Shown one piece after another: positions 56,089 through 64,000 of a stretch of 64,000 nucleotides of DNA; positions within the stretch are counted from its first letter, which is position 1; the number at the start of each line of letters is the position of its first letter. The stretch covers positions 19,554,175-19,618,174 of the forward strand of contig BSYO01000006.1 of the NCBI GenBank assembly GCA_033239525.1, in the 5' to 3' direction. The DNA comes from Nepenthes gracilis (Eukaryota; Streptophyta; Magnoliopsida; Caryophyllales; Nepenthaceae). Made by a program: the position numbers and the translations under genes. A model generated the notes under the pieces. That model was not told the DNA's origin, did not search any database, and was given only the letters and a program-made list of their open reading frames with translations.

Positions 56089-57930
56089 TAAATAATTTGT
56101 CAACTTATTAGAAAGGCCACGAGCAGCGATCAACTAGTGCTTGTAATCCTGCGCTACCATGACCTAATGTGGGTTGTGGTGGGAAAAAAAATGCAGCAAT
56201 TGTTTATGTATAATTTGTTTGGAGAGCAGAAGCGTTGCGATGCGCATCTATATGGCGCGTATATGATTTTATACGGTAGTCATCGAATTTTCATCCAACG
56301 CCAATTATTTTTTTATCATTAAAAAATAAAAACATTTAAAAAAATAAAATAATTAATAAAAACGTTAGATGGGGATCTAATACTTACCGTATAGCTCTCA
56401 TGTTGCAGCATCTCTCGATATGATGTGTTTGTTTGGAAGAAAATTGGGCAACCGAAAGAACATAACTTAAATTTTCATTACGCTAGTTATAATCATGTAC
56501 TGTGAAAATAAAAGAAAAGACAGTAATATGCATCTTAGGTTTGAATTTTGACTTGCAAGTTTTTAAAATGTGTTCTTGAAATTTATAATCCGGACTCTAC
56601 CTAACAAACTAAAATGAGAGTTAATAGGAATGAGACCGATTTTTTAATTTATATTTATACATTTAAGTAAGTAAATATTTTTTAATAAATAAGATGGAGA
56701 CCGAGTGAATATATTAAAGCAGGATTAGGCAATTTGAATATTTATTGGGTAAGAGGTGCTTTCGGACATTCTGCATGGTAGCTAGGTGCGAGAGATAATA
56801 AAAATCTCAAAGACCAATAAGATGATTAGATTGCTCAAGTGTTAAATCTATCGAAGATGTTTTAGATTGATAAGAGGCTTGGTGTTTATAAAAATATAAG
56901 ACCACCCGGTTGATGCCAATTTTATTGTGAGGATACTGACAGCTTTCATTAAGAGAAGTTGTTGGCAGTTTATCTAGAATGACATTGTTGCACATTTTTT
57001 ACATGCGAAAATTATGGACTATTTTAATCGGCTGTTTGAAGTTGATCGTTGATACGCCTATTTCAAACCACAAGTCCTGAAGAATCGTCTTTGGATTCAA
57101 ATTTGTGGCATTACAACAAGCCTGTAGCGAGTTTTACATCGAAAAGACAATTTCAAAAGAGCTGTCTTATAAATATGATGGGTTCTCTCCTATTTAGAAT
57201 GTCCTTTTTTGATAAGTTTTTCCGGATAGCTTATACTCGTTACAGTAATATAACAAGTTCCATATCATAGAGGCATCTCTAGAAAAATTATCTCATAAGT
57301 ATGAGTAGCTTGCTACGGAATCATCATTAAATAATATAAATTTTGATAAAGTATAAAGAATCAACTGCATAACATGACAATCTGACTCTTATCGACCCAC
57401 CAATTCTTTAGTTGAGGGACCCTGTGCCGCACTGACGCGACATAGAGCCCATGCCACACGACCTCGCCTGTCCGGATCAAATTTAAAGGCCAATAACCGT
57501 GTAGATTTTTCTTTTTTTTGTTTTTAAATTTAAAAAAAATGCTCAACTGTTGGATTTAATCTGAACGGCCGAGACAATGGTGCACAGGGCCCCTCCTCTC
57601 CTAGCTCATTGTTTAGCGGCTGCACTTTCAACACTTTTAATTTTTTGGTCAAGCAATTTGCGGACACATGATCATCCAACGTATTGATTGGACTTGCTTA
57701 TTAGGCTCTTTTTATGGTTATTTGGATTTGTGGTTAAATCTATACTGATAATAGGGGCATCCCATCACATCTATGGAGTGGGTGCCGAATTTGGATCAGT
57801 GCAAATTTTTGCCGAACCCATCGGAGAGAAATATAAAGTGAAGCATGTTTATATTTTACTCTTTAAAATCAATAATAAAGAAATAAAATCAATGAAACAC
57901 TTGAGAATCAAAATTTAGGAAACTGAATTT
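56089..57930. other. Intergenic DNA downstream of the PR-1-like gene, no gene seen
   Basis: A+T-rich sequence with a slightly GC-richer patch at 57,390-57,620. Open frames near 56,807-57,270 look like fragments without a recognisable family. Confidence 0.4.
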
Positions 57931-58226
57931 GGTCTCTCCGGCGTCAGCGAGTTATCTCTAGTCGTAATTTTCTTCATCCAATGCAGACTCTGTTTCAATT
58001 CTGCAGCATGGAAAATCTCAAACGTAAATTTTGCGTCTTTCATGGGAGATCCGCATGAAATTTTCTCAAAAATGGAAGAGGCGTGATGCAGAATAGCTTA
58101 AAATTCGTCAGCTGTTTCAGGCCATCGACGGCAAAAGAGGCCATAAGAGATAGCAATGCCAATAGCTAGAAGACGAAGGAGCTCATAAATTTTGCTTAAA
58201 ATTGTCTGGGCAGTGAACTCTGGAGC
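57931..58226 (-). pseudogene. Fragment of an unidentified plant membrane-anchored protein gene
   Basis: One minus-strand frame is open over 98 codons except for a single TAA (58,098-58,100). It reads APEFTAQTILSKIYELL, then RLLAIGIAISYGLFCRR and WPETADEF before the stop, then ASSIFEKISCGSPMKDAKFT. The hydrophobic LAIGIAISYGLF stretch followed by basic residues resembles the membrane-anchor region (V/IGIAVSYGLFSRR) of a family of plant hydroxyproline-rich or DUF761-type proteins that I recall but cannot confirm. It lies about 240 bp from the copia LTR and lacks an obvious N-terminus. Confidence 0.4.
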
Positions 58227-58469
58227 TGTTGGTGCAATACAGGAATGAGTTCAAATTTTCATTATTTTATTGAATACAAGATGATATAATGGTATAAATT
58301 TAATTTTAAAAAATATATAAATTAATTTATTTTGATTTTAAGTATTAAAATATTCATATTATAACATAGAATAAGAAATTATTACCATTGTTTCATATCT
58401 TTTTTCCATAAAAAAATAAATTTGGACATTAGATGGTGAATACAATGGTGTCCCTTTGTTAGATGCTAT

Positions 58470-58896
58470 TGGTGTTGCTAATTTTTGAAAATAAAAATAC
58501 GTATATAATCAATGCAGTAATAATAAAATTTTAAACTTTTTGTCAATTATCGATCACTAAATATTGAGAAAGTAAAAAAATCAAATTATATAATTAAGTA
58601 TACACAAGTTACATGATGAATTTTAATATGAAATATTATACTCAATCAATAACAATTACCGGACAAACTCCTAAAAAATTTACTATAATAGTACCCGATT
58701 ATAAATATAATACACTCTAAAATACATTCATCAAAATCTAAGTGAATAACGGTTGAACTAGACTCCCTATATATCATGTAAACCACAAGATAAGAATATA
58801 TGAAAAAAAGAGTAATCAAAGCAGAAACATGTTCTAGAAACAAATTAGAATAACGTACCCAAACTTAACAAATAATAAAATTTGAATTGGACCTCA
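58470..58896 (-). mobile_element. 3' LTR of the copia element
   Basis: On the minus strand it starts TGAGGTCCAATTC at 58,896 and ends near CCAATAGC. It shares AAATTAGA, AATAATAAAATTTGAAT and ATAGTACCCG landmarks, in order, with the other LTR. Confidence 0.65.
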
Positions 58897-59689
58897 ATCA
58901 AATATTGAAACTCTTCATCCATTGTTTTTATTACTTATCTTTCTTCATACAGCACCTTTGAGTTGAAAATAATATCTCTCATTTTGACTTAAAATTACAT
59001 AGGATTTTAATTCCCAAAATTGGCATATAAACACCAACTCTCGCAATTTAACACTAGGTACAAAAGTTGGAATAAGTACATGTATGCTTTTCAGGCACGT
59101 ATCAGGTACATCGACTCTATACAAATACACATAGACGTCCATTGCATGCCTATTAGGCGCAATTACTTTCAATTTCTTGGAATTGGCTTTCGTTCAAACG
59201 TACTTCACATGAACCTTACGTGAACATCTATTGAATTTTGTCACGTGAACAACCTTTACACGAACATTGTGAAACCCTTGCCTGACATTTTCACTTCAGT
59301 GTGTCTCGTGCAATATCACATGTCTTTTAAATGATCTATCAATTGGATATAACACATATAAAAGAGTAACCCATAATACAATAATTTTTCCTCGTGACCT
59401 TATGGGGGATTCATCGCCATTTCAATAAGCCATTATCTCTTACTTTTTGATAACTTCCCATCCCTAGTGTTGGAATTTCCCAAGATTGAATGATACTTTT
59501 TTTCACTCCACCAAACCTAAAATATTTTCACTCTCCTTTGGCTACTTCTCTGTAGTGGCATCGCTCCCCCTTATAATTTTTCTTAACTTCCTCTGGCCAC
59601 CTTGATCAAACTCAGATAGTCACCTTAGTATTGCCCTTCTCAACCAAAACCTCATTCAAGTATTGAATTAAAATACTTCCTTCCCCTTA

Positions 59690-60240
59690 CCACTATTGAA
59701 GCGCATTTGATAAGCTTCTATTAGCATTTGTTGAACGCTGTACTAAAATCCTCATTTTCAAGTTTTTTGATAGAAATCAAACTCAATTAAATATTCAAAG
59801 CATTTTGCATGTCCCTTAACACGAATTTCATCTTGTTACTTATTCAAAAGCTAATGTCCCGTATGCCCACCACCCTTGATGAGCCATTATTCTCCATCTT
59901 CAATACTCCATAGTCTTCAAGTGTATTGGATATGAAGAGTGACTTTCTTGATATCATATGGTGTGAGTAACTGCTATTCATCATCCAACTCATTTTGTGC
60001 CTTGTCAAACTCTATGTCATTCGTATGTCAACAACTAAAAGGATTCCATAGGGAGTGATGCAGGACTGATCATTATCGTCATGATTCCTCCTCTTTTGCT
60101 ACTCACTAGCACCACCCTACTTTCTAATGAAGTAATCCTGCTTTATATGGCCTTTGTTATTATAATAAAAGCACTTGATAATCTTAAATTTGAATCAATT
60201 GTTACTCATCTCCGACTTGTCGCCTCGTTCCTCAATCTCC
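59690..60240 (-). repeat. Duplicated copia gag-protease segment (second copy)
   Basis: This segment matches 61,190-61,660 in order: GAAGCGCATTTG or GAGGCGCATTTG; TGCTATTCATCA; CAACAACTAAAAG or GACAACTAAAAG; CCTTTGTTATTATAATAAAAG or CCTTTTTTATTATAATAAAAG. The offset is about 1,430 bases. Its zinc knuckle reads CFYYNNKGHIKQDY on the minus strand. Confidence 0.8.
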
Positions 60241-60359
60241 CATACTCTCAGTGGCTAGTACACACTAAGGCATTCTTTTGTTTTCTAAAATCTCATTACT
60301 TTTTTTCTATCTAAACTCATTCATAATGTGATAGACCGAATAAACTAAATACCACATGA

Positions 60360-61100
60360 ACATAATATTCGTTAAAACTAAATTCAAATCATAATAAACC
60401 ACTATATATGTATATATATATATGTATGTATATGTATGTATAAATCAAACATGTACAGGATTCAAAATCATGCCACAATATCGGGGTTCCGACACCGACC
60501 CAAAAATATGACATTGGACCTTTAGTAAAGAAAGATCCCTGCAAAAATAAAAATCCAACATATACATATTATCCAACAATATCACGGAAGCAAAAACACA
60601 TCCCTAGCAAATTTCTTTGAATCTGCACAATGTGAAACATCCTAATTTATTTTCACAAAATAATTCAATACAAAATAATAATCCTATTCTTGATCGAATA
60701 TAACATCGACAATTTCAAACATCACAAAATACCACACGGGCTAATAATATCGCCAGAAAATCTATAATAAATCAAAAACCATATCAAAAAATCAAACTAA
60801 CTAATTTATAATAAGCAAAACGATTTAAACCTGTCTAAAATACAATAACACCTAAACATCATAACCAACAAGTCTAAACTATTCTAAATCTTTGGTCTAA
60901 CTCGCCAGGTAAGAACTATTGCATCTCCTACTAATCTGAAAATTAGTCAAAATAGTAAGAAAGTGAGCTAAATACTCAATAATGCATAAATATAAATAAA
61001 GAATAAATGCAATATACTTTAAAATGAATTAAAGGAATTGAATAGGATCATAATGTATATATAACATAATACATGATCAAATAGTATTTTTGGAACACAT
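60360..61100 (-). mobile_element. Gypsy LTR-like insert between the duplicated copia segments
   Basis: The block lacks similarity to the flanking copia copies. On the minus strand it contains TTACTATTTTGACTAATTTTC followed by CTTACCTGGCGAGTTAGACC, and then a long A+T-rich part, the texture of a chromovirus LTR. A (TATG)n-type tract lies at about 60,404-60,440. No border was determined. Confidence 0.35.
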
Positions 61101-61539
61101 TTAAAACCAGTATATTAATTTTGAATAATTGCTCATTAGTCACATTAGCGCTACCCTTAACAATTAAAACCTTCATCAAATATTACTTTGAATACTTACT
61201 TTCTTTTGTTATAATCGAGGCGCATTTGGTGAATTTTTATTGGCCTTTGTCAAATGCCATGCAAAATATTTAATACCTGCTACTTTTGATAAGTCGTCAT
61301 TCTTCATCTTTAGCACTCTATACTTCCTAATATATATGAGGTGGAAAGAGATTTTCTCAATGTTGCATAGTGTAAGAAATTGCTATTCATCACCCAATTC
61401 ATCTCGTGGCCCATGAAACTCTATATATTCCTTACATTGACAACTAAAAGATCTCCATAAGTAACGATAGATGCCCAATCATTGCTATCATGAACCTTTT
61501 TTTCTTATTGATTATTGCCACCCTCATTCTTCTAATTTC

Positions 61540-62200
61540 TCTTGAAATAATTCCTATTCACCTGGCCTTTTTTATTATAATAAAAGTACTTGATATCCTT
61601 AAACTTGAACAAGCTATTGTTCTTTCTAACTCACTACCTTGATCCTTTGATTTTCTATGTCTCCAATGCAAGTGGACACCAAGGCACTTGGCTCCCCCGA
61701 AATTTCAGCACTTTCCTCCTGCTTAAACTCATTCATAAATAAGGAAACGATGATTGAATCAAGGCTAAGCAAATCTTTTTTAAACAGTAGTTTTGTGATA
61801 ATATGATAGTACGAAATCAGCTAAGAAACCAGTAATACTAATTCCTTCTTTTCATCCTTGATCTTTTCAACAAGTGCAAACATTTGCGTAAAGACTACTT
61901 ATCTAAGTATTTCTCAAAACTTTTCCTTCCAACCACTGTAAGTTGTAAAAATATTTCTTCACATATAAATTTAATGGCAAAGATTTAGACTTATATTGAC
62001 ACTCCAACTTCATTCTAATCTCCTCTAGATCTGATAAATTAACATCTTCTTAAAAAGTGTTATCTGTGAAATATAAATTCATCATCTAAGGAGTAAGATC
62101 TCTCATATCTCACCACTCCTCATCCTTCATCTTCTCCAATTTATCCTCCTTTTTTTCTTTGTATTTTTATCATTTTTTTACAGGTCAAAACATTTATCAT
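61540..62200 (-). pseudogene. Copia gag remnant, first copy
   Basis: The minus strand reads WEKMKDEEW, then LSDLEEIRMKLECQYKSKSL and LNLYVKKYFYNLQWLEGK, the usual copia gag pattern. A zinc knuckle follows, YFYYNKKGQVNRNY (near 61,560-61,610), in which the three Cys are Tyr and the His is Gln. Several stops are present. Confidence 0.65.
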
Positions 62201-62311
62201 TTTTTTTACCGAAGAATTTTACCTGTTAAATTACTCAATATGAAATTAAAAAACCCTTGGATATCGACGTCATCAAATTTTAGTTTTCACAACTTGAAAA
62301 AATTTGTTTTG

Positions 62312-62319
62312 TGATACCA
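62312..62319 (-). other. Copia primer binding site
   Basis: TGGTATCA on the minus strand, the first eight bases of the initiator-tRNA-Met complement used by most plant LTR elements. Confidence 0.7.
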
Positions 62320-62324
62320 CTTAT

Positions 62325-62746
62325 TGGATTCTCAAAGAAGAAAACCATGCACACAACCGACAAAATAAAAACGAACCCTTAAATTTTCTTTCAATCGTCG
62401 ACAACCAAATACCTAGAAAATATATTGAATCAAATCATACAACAAAATATATACAAGTTGTATAGAAAATTTCATATGAAAAAGTTTCTCAATCTTGAAA
62501 AAATGACAAGATAAATTTCAAATAAATCTATTATCATAGTACCCGCTTATAATAATTACTCCTTTCGAGATCTCTTCAATATAACTTGAATGAATGATGG
62601 TTGAGCCAAATCTTTCAACACACCTTATAATCCACAATAGAAGACCACACCAAGAAAATGAATAATCAAAGTAGAAATATATCTTGGAAATAAATTAGAG
62701 TAGTGTACTTGAGTTTGACAAACAATAAAATTTGAATCACACCTCA
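62325..62746 (-). mobile_element. 5' LTR of the copia element
   Basis: On the minus strand it starts TGAGGTGTGATTC at 62,746 and ends near GAATCCA at 62,325, followed within six bases by the primer binding site. Length (422 bp) is close to that of the other LTR (427 bp). Confidence 0.68.
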
Positions 62747-62938
62747 ACTTGTGATATTCCGGATCTCAATTGGATTATTTTAATATTAATTGTGATTTTT
62801 TGGGTATTTAGGACGTGATAAAAATAATTTAAAATATCGTAAAATTTTTGGGAATGATCGGAGGTGCGGAGTGGTGCCCGGGGTGCACCGTAATGTTGTC
62901 CGGATGCCGAGTTGGATTTAAAATAATAAAAGAAAAGT

Positions 62939-62941
<3 letters not shown>

Positions 62942-62989
<48 letters not shown>
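62942..62989. repeat. (AAT)n microsatellite
   Basis: About 16 uninterrupted ATA/AAT units inside the LTR. Confidence 0.95.
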
Positions 62990-63912
62990 TAAGTATAAGT
63001 GAAAAGAAAGAAAAGGAAAAAAAATGAAAATGGGAAAAAGAAAGAAAATCAGGGGAGAAAAGAATCGGGGAGAGAGGAGAGAGAGGGAGGAAGGGGTTTA
63101 GGGTTTCAGGCGGCGGAGAAGGAAGAAGAGAGGAAGATCGGCGGCGGCGCAGGTGACCGGCGGCCATGGTGGCGCGCGACGGTCGTCGACGGGTGTGAGC
63201 CGTCGTTGGCGGTGGTTTGTGGTGCGTCGGTGGCGGTGTTCGGTGAGAAGCCATCGGGCCGTCGGTGGTTGTTGACGGCATTTGCATGCGGCGATCGGTG
63301 GTCGACGATTCTTTGCCGGTGGGGTGGAACGCGGTGGGTGTGGGAGAATCGGCGGTAGCGAAATCGTGGGTTGTGTGAGGAAGGCGACGCGAAGTCGTTC
63401 GATGGGAGAGAGGAGGTGACGGCGCTGGTTTTGGCGTCGACGGTGGTATGGGGTGGAGGCGGAGGAGGCCGCGACAGCCACGTGAGGAGGCTGTGGCCGA
63501 GCGAGCGGCATGGAGCGGGCTGCCGGCTGCTTGGCAGAGGTGCGCACGGAGGGAGAGGAAGAGGACGCGGAGGCGAGAGAGAAAGGCTTGATTGAGTGCT
63601 TGGGACATCCTTTCTTGGAGATCTGCAGTATGATGTTAAGGCAAGTATCCTTGACCTATTCTTGGTCCGATTTAATTTCCGATGCATTTTGACTTTTGTG
63701 GGAGGTTTCTTGACATGCATGTATTTTTAAATACCCTCAATTTATCAATTGTGTACATGCATGTATGTTTTATCGGTTGTGCGGTGGTTTTGTACTTGTA
63801 TTTATGATTTGGAGGGTTTTGGACACCGGACGATATATATGTATGTTTGGTATCCGTATATTGTGGAACCATGAACCCGTGCCTTGCACTAACCATGCAT
63901 GTTGTTAGGGTG

Positions 63913-63929
63913 GGATCACTACGTGATCC
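63913..63929. repeat. Short palindrome
   Basis: GGATCAC and GTGATCC form perfect 7-bp arms around the loop TAC. Confidence 0.8.
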
Positions 63930-63937
63930 GAGGCACC

Positions 63938-64000
63938 GGCTACTTCGCCGTAAGGAAGATGAGGTTGGCTACTTCCGCCGTAAGGAAGATGAGGTTGGCT
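63938..64000 (+). repeat. 29-30-bp tandem repeat running off the edge
   Basis: GGCTACTTCGCCGTAAGGAA plus GATGAGGTT (63,938-63,966) is followed by a near-identical 30-bp unit with one extra C (63,967-63,996), and a third copy starts at the window edge. Confidence 0.9.

Larger units (their letters stand above)
58470..62746 (-). mobile_element. Truncated Ty1/copia retrotransposon
   Basis: Two related LTRs (58,470-58,896 and 62,325-62,746) flank an internal region read on the minus strand. A primer binding site TGGTATCA lies at 62,312-62,319, immediately inside the 5' LTR. gag follows, but no RT, integrase or RNase H domain is recognisable, so the element is non-autonomous or truncated. The gag-to-protease region occurs twice. 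The internal part has many stops. Confidence 0.7.
62752..64000 (+). mobile_element. Start of a Ty3/gypsy LTR running off the right edge
   Basis: It begins TGATATTCCGGATCTCAATT directly after the copia LTR, resembling the TGTAATATTC start of the chromovirus LTR at 47,920. It then carries a GC-rich block (63,100-63,600) and an A+T-richer part. The GC-rich block gives long open frames on both strands (for example 62,829-63,608 minus) without protein-family features; they are compositional. No coding domain is reached before the edge. Confidence 0.55.

Noticed and set aside
56807..57270. Possible LINE or transposase fragment
   Set aside because: Short open frames on both strands show no convincing RT or transposase motif.
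62829..63720. Long Pro/Ser/Arg-rich open frames on the minus strand and Gly-rich ones on the plus strand
   Set aside because: They overlap in several frames within a GC-rich LTR block and a trinucleotide repeat. Composition explains them.

Overview
The window is nuclear DNA of a flowering plant. It is A+T-rich, has canonical GT-AG introns, large plant LTR retrotransposons, and five recognisable plant genes, all on the + strand. I cannot name the species; the gene set fits a eudicot or a non-grass monocot.

Genes from left to right are: a BTB/POZ-NPH3 phototropism-family gene (11,314-13,527, four exons, 646 aa, intact); a COR413 cold-regulated membrane protein gene (17,930-21,602, four exons) whose exons are one base short of an open frame; psbO, the 33-kDa oxygen-evolving protein of photosystem II (37,823-40,358, two exons, 332 aa, intact); a CASP-like membrane protein gene (51,143-53,388, three exons, 154 aa, intact); and a single-exon secreted PR-1/STS14-like CAP protein gene (55,543-56,088, 181 aa, intact). 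These are independent genes, not an operon or pathway. Two decayed host-gene scraps are also visible: a PPR fragment near 41,000 and a fragment of an unidentified membrane-anchored family at 57,931-58,226, both on the minus strand.

The rest is mostly repeats. 1-6,020: LTR-like sequence, a 174-bp tandem duplication, a 1.1-kb minisatellite built on TCCGGA, a second degenerate CCGG-rich array, and an LTR-like block with a TATA box and seven ~33-bp repeats. 22,528-33,259: a composite Ty3/gypsy element of the Tat type, with two oppositely facing 3' ends, each carrying an antisense, intron-containing extra ORF, around one minus-strand protease-RT-RNase H-RNase H-integrase block. 41,644-49,886: a complete but dead Ty3/gypsy chromovirus (Tekay-like) with two ~1.9-kb LTRs. 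58,470-62,746: a truncated Ty1/copia element on the minus strand with an internal duplication. 62,752 to the right edge: the start of another gypsy LTR. Solo or partial Tat-type LTRs lie near 36,150-36,900 and 54,400-54,900.

The observations I rate highest are the antisense spliced ORF with its intron at the same place in two diverged copies, the back-to-back arrangement of those copies, the one-base frame break in COR413, the TCCGGA minisatellite, and a telo-box plus TATA promoter at 34,031 with no recognisable gene behind it.
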